DNA of 64,000 nucleotides, from contig CACHPB010000002.1 in assembly GCA_902581585.1 (NCBI GenBank), positions 1-64,000 of the forward strand. Direction: 5' to 3'. Below, in pieces: positions 26,421 through 34,687 of this stretch. The notes under the pieces are model-generated. The model did not search any database. It was not told where the DNA came from and saw only the letters and a list, made by a program, of their open reading frames with translations. Within the stretch, counting starts at the first letter, position 1. Each line of letters opens with the position of its first letter. The DNA comes from an uncultured Pelagibacteraceae bacterium (lineage in GTDB: Bacteria > Pseudomonadota > Alphaproteobacteria > Pelagibacterales > Pelagibacteraceae). The position numbers and the translations under genes were made by a program.

Positions 26421-26869
26421 TATTTTAAAGATTTTTTTTGTTCGTATTTCTGGTGATATCCTTCTGCTTTACAATAATTTTTTTCCTTGGATATTTTTGT
26501 TGATACCTTACCATTTAATTTTTTGTTCACTTCATTTAATACTTTTTCAGCAATCTTTTTTTCTTCATCAGTATTATAAAATATTTCTGATCTATATTGA
26601 ATTCCTACATAAGTACCTTGTCGATTTACTTGAGTAGAGTCGTGTAATTCAAAAAATAGATTAACCATGTCCTCATACGATTTTTCTTTTTCATCATATT
26701 GAACTTTCACAACTTCAATATGACCAGTGTCACCACCGCACACAGCTTTATAGGTTACATTGGGATCATCTCCTCCACAGTAACCACATTCGGTAGAGAT
26801 TATACCTTCAATACCTTCGTACTTAGTTTCATCCCAAAAACAACCAATACCGCCAATAAATGTCTTCAT
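26417..26869 (-). CDS. msrA: Peptide-methionine (S)-S-oxide reductase MsrA
   Basis: The 150-residue protein carries the catalytic C10 in GCFWD, where most MsrA enzymes have GCFWG. The GYCGG, HIEVVKVQYD, VGIQYRSEIF and GYHQKY blocks are also present. It reduces methionine-S-sulfoxide, free or in protein, using thioredoxin. There is no adjacent MsrB. The start is followed downstream by a 4-bp overlap with the serine hydrolase, in an operon containing a homocysteine methyltransferase, so it may salvage oxidised methionine made in this pathway. Confidence 0.88.
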   Translation of the reverse strand: MKTFIGGIGCFWDETKYEGIEGIISTECGYCGGDDPNVTYKAVCGGDTGHIEVVKVQYDEKEKSYEDMVNLFFELHDSTQVNRQGTYVGIQYRSEIFYNTDEEKKIAEKVLNEVNKKLNGKVSTKISKEKNYCKAEGYHQKYEQKKSLKY

Positions 26870-26887
26870 TATTTCTTAATTTATACT

Positions 26888-27802
26888 TTAGTTTTTTAAA
26901 ATTGAAATGGCTTTAATTTCATCAACTCCTATTCCACAACAGCCACCTATAATTTGAGCTCCATCTTTTACCCAATTTTTTACTTCATTCAAATAATCAT
27001 CAGGAGTCATATCATCTATAAATCTCCAATGTGGTTTTTCATAATATCCTTTATTTGGATACGCTCCTATAGCTCCATCAAAATTTTCTCTCGCGGTTTT
27101 TATTGCCTTACCTGTAGTTTTAATATCAGAGTGGGCTACTAAAATTGGACCGTTATGAATTTTTTTAAAATTATTTATAGATTTTTCAAAATTTTCATAG
27201 ATGTGAGTATCAGAGTCAATTGTATCGTTGTACCCGAGCATTATTTGATTTTGATCATTCGTTACACACGATACCGACAACCAAACTGGTATACTTATCT
27301 TTGTAGAACAGTTTAACATTGTTTCCACAATATCTGCTTGAGAAGACATAGCCTCTAAAATAATTAAATCTACTCCTTCACCTGATAAAATTTTAAGTTG
27401 TTCATCAAAGCCAGGTATCATTGCTTTAACTCCTAATTTATAAAAATTACCAAAAGTTGAAACGCTTCCAGCAAGAGCAATATCTTTGTTTGAATTTTTA
27501 ATTGCATCTTTTGCAACTTGAACACTTTTTTTATTAAATTCCTCTATTAAGTCTTCATAACCATACTGTCTCATCGATATAGGTGTAGTACTATATGTAT
27601 TAGTAGTTATTACATCAGCACCCGCATTTATATAATCTTCATGAATTTTTCTTACTAATTCTGGATTATCTACTGAGCATTTTCCACACCACATTTTTTC
27701 ATCCATTTTAGCGCCATTCTTTTCTAATTCAGCACCCATCCCGCCATCTAAAATAATAGTTTTTTTATTTTCTAATTTTTCATGAATTGATGAATAAGAC
27801 AT
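26888..27802 (-). CDS. Homocysteine S-methyltransferase family protein
   Basis: I start this gene at 27802 (MSYSSIHEKLENKK), not at the upstream in-frame ATG at 27898. The internal start has an AAGGAA ribosome site about 8 bases upstream and avoids a 92-bp overlap with the VOC gene that ends at 27807. That gives 304 residues, normal for the family. DGGMGAELEKNG opens the barrel, SVSC is the first zinc Cys region, and IIGGCCG near the C-terminus supplies the other two. It transfers methyl groups to homocysteine to make methionine. It is a paralogue of the gene at 24265 that reads toward it on the opposite strand. Confidence 0.82.
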   Translation of the reverse strand: MSYSSIHEKLENKKTIILDGGMGAELEKNGAKMDEKMWCGKCSVDNPELVRKIHEDYINAGADVITTNTYSTTPISMRQYGYEDLIEEFNKKSVQVAKDAIKNSNKDIALAGSVSTFGNFYKLGVKAMIPGFDEQLKILSGEGVDLIILEAMSSQADIVETMLNCSTKISIPVWLSVSCVTNDQNQIMLGYNDTIDSDTHIYENFEKSINNFKKIHNGPILVAHSDIKTTGKAIKTARENFDGAIGAYPNKGYYEKPHWRFIDDMTPDDYLNEVKNWVKDGAQIIGGCCGIGVDEIKAISILKN

Positions 27803-27806
27803 ACTA

Positions 27807-28193
27807 TTATTCCTTGCTATTTGTGAAGGTGCAAATTTTATTTCCATCAAGATCACGTACGTAAGAATAATAAACTCCTGATCCCTCTGGTCGTTCACCT
27901 CCCGATCCTTCGCTAGTACCTCCAGCTTTTAGTCCTGTTTCGTGAAATCTATCAACAATAACTCTTGAAGAAGTTATAAATGATATTTGTGTTCCATTTC
28001 CAAAAGTTGCTTCTTTTTTATTAAACGGTTTTGTGATGTAAAACTCTATTTCGTTTGTATCTTTCTTTCCATATGCAGCATAATCATTTTCTACAGTTTC
28101 GTTTCTTGTTAGCCCAATAACTCCCAAAACTTCATCATAAAACTTAATGGCAGCATCTAAATTATTTGTACCCACCATTACATAACCAATCAT
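27807..28193 (-). CDS. VOC (glyoxalase/dioxygenase) family protein
   Basis: The 128-residue protein has the two beta-alpha-beta-beta-beta units of a VOC fold. VGTNNLDAAIKFYDEVLG opens the first, and VRDLDGNKICTF closes the second with its metal-ligand-like positions. VOC proteins are very diverse (glyoxalase, dioxygenase or binding roles), so the function is open. It is 30 bp downstream of the aldehyde dehydrogenase gene and 4 bp upstream of the homocysteine methyltransferase start, which places it firmly in the operon. Confidence 0.8.
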   Translation of the reverse strand: MIGYVMVGTNNLDAAIKFYDEVLGVIGLTRNETVENDYAAYGKKDTNEIEFYITKPFNKKEATFGNGTQISFITSSRVIVDRFHETGLKAGGTSEGSGGERPEGSGVYYSYVRDLDGNKICTFTNSKE

Positions 28194-28223
28194 CTAAACC
28201 TCAATTATTTTGAATATAATTTT

Positions 28224-29654
28224 TTAATTCCAACCAGTAATTGCCTTAACCTCTAGGTATTCAGTAAAACCCCATAGTCCACCCTCTCGACCATTTCCTG
28301 ATTGCTTAAATCCTCCAAAAGGTGCTCCAGTTTCGGCTCCTTGACCGTTGATATAGACTGTTCCTGCTCTTACTTTTCTTGCTACTCTTTTTGCTTTTTC
28401 TTTATCTTCAGTTTGTAAATAGTTACCTAATCCGTAAGATGTATCATTTGTAATTTTAATTGCCTCTTCTTCTGTATCAAATGGAATAATTGAAAGTACT
28501 GGACCAAATATTTCCTCTCTAGCAATTTTCATATCGTTGTTGACATCTGTAAAAATCGTAGGTTTAACAAAATACCCCTTATTAAGACCATTTGGTAGAT
28601 CGGGTCCGCCAGCAGCAAGAGTTGCACCTTCTTTAATTCCCTCATTAATAAGATTAATAACTTTATCATATTGAACTTTGGACACTAAAGGTCCAATGTG
28701 ATCGCCTTTTTTAGATGCCACGTCTACTTTAATTTTATTTGCTTCATCTACAGCTTCTTTTACTGCTCTATCATATATTGATCTTTGAACTAGCATTCGT
28801 GTTGGAGCATCACAAGACTGTCCAGTGTTACTCATTATACTTCTTACTCCATCTCTCACTGCATCTGGATACGAATCCTCAAAAACTATATTTCCACCTT
28901 TACCACCAAGCTCAAGAGTTACCTTTTTAATTGTATCAGCTGCATTTTTTTGTATTAGTTTTCCTGCTCTAGTAGATCCTGTAAATGAGACCATATCAAT
29001 ATCGGGGTGGCCAGATATATGGTTTCCAACTACTTCTCCATTACCATTAACTAAATTAAATACTCCTGGGGGAAAACCAGCTTCATCAATCATTTCTGCA
29101 AACAAAACTCCTGATACTGGAGCAATTTCAGATGGTTTTAAAATCATTGTACAACCAGCTGCTAGTGCTGGAATAACTTTAAGTACGATTTGGTTCATTG
29201 GAAAATTCCAAGGGGTTATTAGTCCACAAACTCCAATTGGCTCATATCTAATTTGGTTGTTTGATTTTGGATCAAACTGATGTTCAAAATTAAAATTTTT
29301 TAAAATATCTATTGTATTTCTAGATATATCTGCACCCATTTTAGTATGAATATCTGATGCAAAATCTAATGGTGCACCCATTTCCATTGATTGTGCTTCA
29401 ACCATTTCATTCCATCTTCTGTTATAAATTTTATCAAATTTTTCTAATAATTTTACTCTCTCTTCTTTTGTAGTTTCTCTCCAAGTTTCAAATGCAACTT
29501 TAGCAGCACTTATAGCTTTATCAGTATCCTCAATAGATCCTAAAGATATTACTGCAAAAGCCTCCTCAGTTGATGGATCAATTACATCAAAGTCATTAGG
29601 TTTGACTGGTGTAACCCATTTTCCGTTTATATAAAAATTTTTTTTTTCAATCAT
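28224..29654 (-). CDS. NAD(P)-dependent aldehyde dehydrogenase
   Basis: The 476-residue protein is a canonical ALDH. ITPWNFPMNQ is the cofactor-binding block, FTGSTRAG the glycine loop, ELGGKG holds the general base Glu, C281 in GQSCDAPTR is the nucleophile, and EEIFGPVLS completes the set. It oxidises an aldehyde to a carboxylate. It closely matches the ALDH at 56472-57905, including the shared IEKKNFYING start. It lies 22 bp downstream of a 3-hydroxyisobutyrate dehydrogenase-like gene. That pairing often makes and removes semialdehydes, but this ALDH is not clearly the CoA-dependent MmsA type. Confidence 0.9.
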   Translation of the reverse strand: MIEKKNFYINGKWVTPVKPNDFDVIDPSTEEAFAVISLGSIEDTDKAISAAKVAFETWRETTKEERVKLLEKFDKIYNRRWNEMVEAQSMEMGAPLDFASDIHTKMGADISRNTIDILKNFNFEHQFDPKSNNQIRYEPIGVCGLITPWNFPMNQIVLKVIPALAAGCTMILKPSEIAPVSGVLFAEMIDEAGFPPGVFNLVNGNGEVVGNHISGHPDIDMVSFTGSTRAGKLIQKNAADTIKKVTLELGGKGGNIVFEDSYPDAVRDGVRSIMSNTGQSCDAPTRMLVQRSIYDRAVKEAVDEANKIKVDVASKKGDHIGPLVSKVQYDKVINLINEGIKEGATLAAGGPDLPNGLNKGYFVKPTIFTDVNNDMKIAREEIFGPVLSIIPFDTEEEAIKITNDTSYGLGNYLQTEDKEKAKRVARKVRAGTVYINGQGAETGAPFGGFKQSGNGREGGLWGFTEYLEVKAITGWN

Positions 29655-29675
29655 AATTGTACTTTAACATAAAAT

Positions 29676-30617
29676 TTAAATTTCATAACCTTTTTCTTCA
29701 GGTTGATTATCAATCAACTCCTCTGGAAAACCTTTAGATCTAAAATCAATTTTATTTAGATCTTCCATTCTTTTTACTATCATTGATGACCAGGCTCTTG
29801 AGCCATATTTTTTTTGGCCATCTTTAAAAATTTCAACTATCTTTGGAGAAATTTCTAAAGGTGCATTTAATTTTTTTGCGAGTTCATCGAATAGTCCTGT
29901 ATCTTTTAAAACAAGATCCATTGTAAAATTTATATTATAAGAGCCATTTAAAATGACTTGGCTCTCAGTTTCATGAACAAATGAATTTCCTGATGATACG
30001 GCAATTCCTTTATAAGCTTTTGCAAGATCTAGATTTGATTTTTTAGCCACTGTCCATGCCTCTCCAAGAGCAACCAAATGTGTGGAGGCCAAATAATTTG
30101 TAATTACTTTAAGAACAGAAGCAGTGCCTAATTCTCCTGTATGTAATATTTTTCGCCCCATTACAGTTAAAGCAGGTAAAATCTCCTCGAATGCATCCCT
30201 TTCTCCGCCAACAAATATTGCTATATTTCCTGACGCTGCTCTATGGCATCCACCACTTACTGGACCATCTAGGGGTATTGCCTTTTTTTCAATTATTTTT
30301 TTACCAATCCTTTTTACCTCTGCCTCATCAGTAGTACTCATTTCCAACCATATTTTATTTTCAGAAATACCTTCTAGAATTCCATTTTGACCTTCCATCA
30401 CTTCTGCACAAATTTCAGGAGAAGGAAGACAAGTTATTATTAAATCAACCTCCTCAGCTAGCTCTTTAGCCGAGTTTGCAATTTTAGCTCCCAAAGCTTC
30501 AAATTGTTTTGTTAAATTTTTATCTAAATCTCTAACTGTTAAATTAAATTTATTCCTCAACAAACTTCCAGCTAGTTTTCCCCCAACATTTCCTAAACCA
30601 ATAAATCCTATCTTCAT
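29676..30617 (-). CDS. 3-hydroxyisobutyrate dehydrogenase family oxidoreductase
   Basis: The 313-residue protein is a beta-hydroxyacid dehydrogenase. The Rossmann motif GFIGLGNVGGKLAG lies at residues about 4-17, the substrate-binding GPVSGGCHRAASG is near residue 120, and the catalytic Lys is in KVITNYLAS. Members oxidise 3-hydroxyisobutyrate, tartronate semialdehyde or related hydroxyacids with NAD(P). It shares one base with the upstream EamA gene and precedes the ALDH by 21 bp. A two-step hydroxyacid to semialdehyde to acid conversion is a reasonable inference. Confidence 0.85.
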   Translation of the reverse strand: MKIGFIGLGNVGGKLAGSLLRNKFNLTVRDLDKNLTKQFEALGAKIANSAKELAEEVDLIITCLPSPEICAEVMEGQNGILEGISENKIWLEMSTTDEAEVKRIGKKIIEKKAIPLDGPVSGGCHRAASGNIAIFVGGERDAFEEILPALTVMGRKILHTGELGTASVLKVITNYLASTHLVALGEAWTVAKKSNLDLAKAYKGIAVSSGNSFVHETESQVILNGSYNINFTMDLVLKDTGLFDELAKKLNAPLEISPKIVEIFKDGQKKYGSRAWSSMIVKRMEDLNKIDFRSKGFPEELIDNQPEEKGYEI

Positions 30618-31480
30618 TAATTTACCTCCTCTTTCTTTTTATATAATATCATTATGACACCAAATATTATTACTACTCCTCCAATAAATAATTCAGCTGT
30701 TGGTTTCTCGCCTAATAAAAAAATAGCTGCAAGCAATCCAGTCGGTGGTATACCCATAGTTACTATAGGTAACACTTTATATAATGGATTATTTTTTAGA
30801 ACATAATAAAAGCATCCATAAGTTATAGGTTGCATAATAAATCCAATGTAAAAAGCTATTAACCAATGATTAAATTTAGCAGTTGATAAATATGATATGG
30901 TATCACCTTCAATTACTGCAGAAATTAAAATTAAAGTAGGTCCGGAAAATAATGCAAGCCATGCAACTAAAGCTATAGGATTAATTTCTTTACTCAAAGG
31001 TTTAACAATTACTTGACCGAGTGCCCATATTGCTGAACCTAGAATAGTAAGAGCGATACCAAATATCTTTCCATCTAAATTAGGTGAGCCGGTTAAAATG
31101 TAAACTCCTATAAAGGCAACTCCTATCCCAATCAAAGCTCTTAAGGTTGGCTTCTCTTTTAACATGAAAAAAGCAAATATTACTCCAAATGGAACTTCTG
31201 TTTGTACTAATAATACTGCAGCTGATGCATCTATAAAATTTAAACCAGTATAGGTAATACTGTATTGTAATGTGTTTGCTATAAACGAAGCAAAAAAGAT
31301 TTTTTTTAAGAAACCTTTTGGAATAGGAAACCACCAAATTAAAATAGAAGCAGCAAAAATAAATCTTAATCCCATTAAAAGTATTGGAGGAAAAGACTCA
31401 AAAGCAGGTTTCGCAATTACAAAACCAAAACCTAAAAAGATAGGAACAAGTGATGCAACTAAAGTATCTTTAAAATTCAT
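30617..31480 (-). CDS. EamA/DMT-type permease
   Basis: The 287-residue protein has two EamA repeats and about ten transmembrane helices. The start is VASLVPIFLGFGFVIAKPAFESFPP, MGLRFIFAASILIWWFP is the conserved second helix, and a VGIPPTGLLAAIFLLGEKPT-type motif lies near the end. It resembles YdcZ/PecM-like and amino-acid exporters. It is the first gene of the minus-strand run reaching 25263, and 60 bp separate it from the divergent eutA. It is a distinct DMT lineage from the three others in the window. Confidence 0.82.
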   Translation of the reverse strand: MNFKDTLVASLVPIFLGFGFVIAKPAFESFPPILLMGLRFIFAASILIWWFPIPKGFLKKIFFASFIANTLQYSITYTGLNFIDASAAVLLVQTEVPFGVIFAFFMLKEKPTLRALIGIGVAFIGVYILTGSPNLDGKIFGIALTILGSAIWALGQVIVKPLSKEINPIALVAWLALFSGPTLILISAVIEGDTISYLSTAKFNHWLIAFYIGFIMQPITYGCFYYVLKNNPLYKVLPIVTMGIPPTGLLAAIFLLGEKPTAELFIGGVVIIFGVIMILYKKKEEVN

Positions 31481-31540
31481 TCAATTCATTTAATATTAAT
31501 GATTATTCAAGAACTTATGATATATTCACTTTTTTAAAAT

Positions 31541-32281
31541 ATGAATTCAACAAAAATAGAACCAAAATACATAAGTAAATCAAATCCACGAGTTGGCCTT
31601 ATTGCTCTTGCAAGTGATTTTATGATTGAGAGAGATTTTATTAATGTAATAAAGGATAGAGAAATTGATTTTTTTGTTAATAGAATAGAGTGTTATAATC
31701 CTTTAACCAAAGAAAATCTGATTAAAATGTCAGATAAAGTAACCGATGTTGCAAAAGATATTCTTCCAGACCAGGATATAGATTGTGTTGTCTATGGTTG
31801 CACTTCAGGAACAATAGCCGCAGGATACAATTCCATAGAACAAAAAGTAAAAGCAGCAAAACCAATGGCTAAGGTTACAACACCAAGCACCGCTGCTATA
31901 AAAGCTTTAAAGAAATTAAATATAAGCAAGCTTTGTTTATTTACTCCATACAGCAAAAAACTAAATGATGATGTTATAGAATATTTTAAATCTGAAGGAT
32001 TTGAAATAACCTCAAATTCTTATTTTGATATAGAGTCGGACTACGATATTGGTAAAGTAGATCAAAATTATTTGTATGATGTGTTGTCTAAAATAGACTT
32101 AAATGGCGCGGAAGCATTATTTGTATCTTGCACAGCTTTACCTGTGCTTCCAATAATTGATAAACTTGAAAAAAAATTGAATACAGTTGTTTTATCAAGT
32201 AACCAGGCTTTAATATGGGATACACTTGTTAAAATAAATAAAGATAATCAAGTTGAGGGTTTTGGAAAATTATTCAAATAG
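31541..32281 (+). CDS. eutA: EutA-like Asp/Glu racemase-fold protein (ectoine utilisation)
   Basis: The 246-residue protein belongs to the maleate isomerase/arylmalonate decarboxylase branch of the Asp/Glu racemase superfamily. The two catalytic cysteines are C87 (YGCTSGT) and C197 (SCTAL). EutA of the hydroxyectoine-degradation operons is of this family, and the next gene (6 bp downstream) looks like ectoine hydrolase DoeA, which supports the name. Without that context the protein could be a maleate isomerase. In ectoine catabolism EutA is thought to work with EutB and EutC on hydroxylated products, but no eutB or eutC is visible here. Confidence 0.65.
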   Translation: MNSTKIEPKYISKSNPRVGLIALASDFMIERDFINVIKDREIDFFVNRIECYNPLTKENLIKMSDKVTDVAKDILPDQDIDCVVYGCTSGTIAAGYNSIEQKVKAAKPMAKVTTPSTAAIKALKKLNISKLCLFTPYSKKLNDDVIEYFKSEGFEITSNSYFDIESDYDIGKVDQNYLYDVLSKIDLNGAEALFVSCTALPVLPIIDKLEKKLNTVVLSSNQALIWDTLVKINKDNQVEGFGKLFK

Positions 32282-32287
32282 AAATTT

Positions 32288-33457
32288 ATGTCATTTACCA
32301 AAGATGAATACAAACAAAGATTAAAAAAAGTCCAGTCAATGATGGAAAAAAAAGGCATTGAACTTTTAATTTCTCACGACACTAATAATATGAACTATTT
32401 GACTGGTTATGATGCATGGTCTTTTTATTATGCTCAATGTGCAATTGTTCATATAAATGCAGAAGAACCTCTTTGTTTTGTAAGAGCACAAGATGCTGGA
32501 GGCGCTTATATAAAAACTTATCTTAAAGATGAAAACATAATTGTTTATGACGAAAATTATATTCACACATGGCCAAAACATCCCTACGATTATTTAGTAA
32601 AAATAATTAAAGATAGAAAATGGGATAAACTTTCAATTGGTGTTGAAATGGATGCACATTACTTCACAGCTTTTTGCTATGAAAAGATAAAACAAGGTTT
32701 GCCAAACGCAAAAATTAAAGACTCAGAACGTTTAGTCAACTGGGCAAGATTTGCAAAATCTGATGCAGAAATAAAATATATGAAAAATGCTGCATTGATT
32801 TCAGAAAAAGGGATGAAAACTGCAATGGAAGTAATTAAACCCGGCGTAAGGCAATGTGATGCTGTTGGAGAAATTCAAAAAACTTTATTTTATGGAACAC
32901 CAGAGTTTGGAGGCGAATATTCGAGTATTGCAACACTTCTTCCAACAGGGAAGGGAACCTCAGCTTCACATTTAACTGCTACACAAGATAAGTTTGTAGA
33001 GGGGGAAGCAACAATTGTAGAGTTATCTGGTGTTTACAAAAGATATCATGCTCCAATGGCAAGAACTGTTTTGTTAGGAAAACCCGATCAACTAAAAATT
33101 GATACGATGAAAAAGACTATTGAAGCTCTAGAAGCTGGAATTAAAGTAACAAAAGCCGGAAATACTGCAAATGATGTTGCTCGAGCATTTTGGGGAGTTT
33201 TAGACAAATATGGAATAGAGAAAAAGTCTAGAACAGGTTACTCAATTGGTATTGGTTACCCACCAGATTGGGGTGAACATACTTTAAATATATATAAAGA
33301 GGAAATGACAGAATTAGTTCCAAATTCTTGTTTTCATATGATAGCTGTAATGCAATTTGGTGATTGGGGAGTTGAAGCATCAGAATCTATAAGAGTTACT
33401 GACAATGGATGTGAATTATTTTGTAATTATCCAAAAGAGCTTCATATAAAGAGTTAA
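32288..33457 (+). CDS. doeA: Ectoine hydrolase-like M24 (creatinase-fold) protein
   Basis: The 389-residue pita-bread protein has a creatinase-type N-domain (LISHDTNNMNYLTGY) and an M24 catalytic domain from about residue 160. The metal-site residues of aminopeptidases are changed: the usual D..D pair appears as VELSG and YHAPMARTV. The protein is thus likely metal-free, as for creatinase and DoeA/EutD. PPDWGEHTLN and FGDWGVEASESI are close to ectoine hydrolase blocks. DoeA opens ectoine to N-acetyl-diaminobutyrate. No doeB deacetylase of the usual succinylglutamate-desuccinylase type is visible in this window. It lies 45 bp upstream of an ABC importer. Confidence 0.68.
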   Translation: MSFTKDEYKQRLKKVQSMMEKKGIELLISHDTNNMNYLTGYDAWSFYYAQCAIVHINAEEPLCFVRAQDAGGAYIKTYLKDENIIVYDENYIHTWPKHPYDYLVKIIKDRKWDKLSIGVEMDAHYFTAFCYEKIKQGLPNAKIKDSERLVNWARFAKSDAEIKYMKNAALISEKGMKTAMEVIKPGVRQCDAVGEIQKTLFYGTPEFGGEYSSIATLLPTGKGTSASHLTATQDKFVEGEATIVELSGVYKRYHAPMARTVLLGKPDQLKIDTMKKTIEALEAGIKVTKAGNTANDVARAFWGVLDKYGIEKKSRTGYSIGIGYPPDWGEHTLNIYKEEMTELVPNSCFHMIAVMQFGDWGVEASESIRVTDNGCELFCNYPKELHIKS

Positions 33458-33502
33458 TTAACTGTTGCAAATAACATAACTAAATGTTTTAAAAACTATC
33501 TT

Positions 33503-34588
33503 ATGTCAAAAAAAGCTGATTTCGTAAAATTTGATAAAGTAGACAAAAGTTACGACGGAAAAGTGTTAGTAGTAAAAGATCTGAATTTAGATATTGAAGA
33601 AGGTGAGTTTGTAACAATGCTTGGACCTTCTGGTTCAGGAAAAACTACATGTCTAATGATGCTTGCTGGTTTTGAAACTCCAACTAATGGAGAAATATTT
33701 TTAGATAACAATCCAATTTCAAATATTCCACCACATAAAAGAGGGATAGGAATGGTTTTTCAAAATTATGCTCTATTTCCTCACATGACAGTCTTTGAAA
33801 ATTTAGCATTTCCATTAAAGGTTAGAAAGATGTCTAAAGAAGATATAGAAAAAAGAGTCGACAAAGCTTTATCAATGGTCTCACTGGGTGGATTTGCAAA
33901 CAGAATGCCAGGTCAATTGTCAGGTGGTCAACAACAAAGAGTTGCAGTTGCAAGAGCTTTAGTTTTTGATCCGGCTGTTGTTTTAATGGATGAGCCTTTA
34001 GGTGCGTTAGATAAAAATTTAAGAGAAAGCATGCAGTATGAAATTAAACATATTCATGAAAGTATTGGTGTAACAGTAGTTTATGTAACTCATGATCAGG
34101 GTGAGGCTTTAACGATGTCAAATAGGATTGCGGTATTTAATGATGGTAAAGTTCAACAACTATCAAGCCCTGATAAGTTATATGAAGAACCAGTTAACTC
34201 TTTTGTTGCAGAATTTATTGGTGAAAATAATACTTTTGGTGGAGAAGTTTCTGAAATTTCAAATGGAACATGTAAAGTTAAATTAGAAAAAGGTGAAATA
34301 ATTGCTAATCCAATTTCAGTTAAATCTGTTGGAGAAAAAACTACAGTATCAATCAGACCAGAACGTGCATTGATAAACCCTAAAGATAAAATGGATAATA
34401 ATCAAAAAGGAAAAATTGAAGAAGTCATTTATCATGGGGATCATACTAGAGTTAGATTAAATTTACTTGGTAATTCAGAATTTATACTGAAAGTTCCAAA
34501 TAGTTCTCAAAACCTAGATATTAAACTTGGTAATGAAATTAATATTGGCTGGAACAGTCATGACGCTAGAGCTTTAGACCCAAAATAA
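33503..34588 (+). CDS. potA: Pot-type ABC transporter ATPase
   Basis: The 361-residue protein has Walker A (GPSGSGKT), a Q-loop in MVFQNYALFPHM, the LSGGQQQRVAVARAL signature, Walker B (VVLMDEPLGALD) and the H-loop (YVTHD), followed by a TOBE domain from about residue 280. This is the PotA/FbpC subfamily that energises spermidine/putrescine and related importers. The binding-protein gene is 99 bp downstream, and two permease genes follow. Proximity to eutA/doeA suggests uptake of an osmolyte or its product, but the substrate is unknown. Confidence 0.88.
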   Translation: MSKKADFVKFDKVDKSYDGKVLVVKDLNLDIEEGEFVTMLGPSGSGKTTCLMMLAGFETPTNGEIFLDNNPISNIPPHKRGIGMVFQNYALFPHMTVFENLAFPLKVRKMSKEDIEKRVDKALSMVSLGGFANRMPGQLSGGQQQRVAVARALVFDPAVVLMDEPLGALDKNLRESMQYEIKHIHESIGVTVVYVTHDQGEALTMSNRIAVFNDGKVQQLSSPDKLYEEPVNSFVAEFIGENNTFGGEVSEISNGTCKVKLEKGEIIANPISVKSVGEKTTVSIRPERALINPKDKMDNNQKGKIEEVIYHGDHTRVRLNLLGNSEFILKVPNSSQNLDIKLGNEINIGWNSHDARALDPK

Positions 34589-34621
34589 GCTAAATTATTA
34601 CATTTTCGCTAAAATCACCTG

Positions 34622-34650
34622 TTGACTCTTATATTCTATGTTGCTGTACT
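34622..34650 (+). promoter_or_regulatory. Possible promoter before the Pot-type binding-protein gene
   Basis: A TTGACT hexamer at 34622-34627 is spaced 17 bp from TGTACT at 34645-34650, a 5/6-like -35 and a 4/6 -10. It lies in the 99-bp gap between the ATPase and binding-protein genes. The downstream start at 34688 has an excellent GGAGG ribosome site (34679-34683), which together with a separate promoter would explain high expression of the binding protein. Confidence 0.35.
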
Positions 34651-34687
34651 CCTTTTTTTATAAAAAAAACGTTTAAACGGAGGATAA

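Noticed and set aside
27803-27898. An N-terminal extension of 32 residues for the homocysteine methyltransferase
   Set aside because: It would overlap the VOC gene by 92 bp, adds no domain, and the inner ATG at 27802 has a good ribosome site. I kept the shorter protein.
28825-29280. A 151-codon open frame on the plus strand
   Set aside because: It lies wholly antisense to the aldehyde dehydrogenase with intact motifs, and its translation has no recognisable domain. It is a shadow of codon bias.
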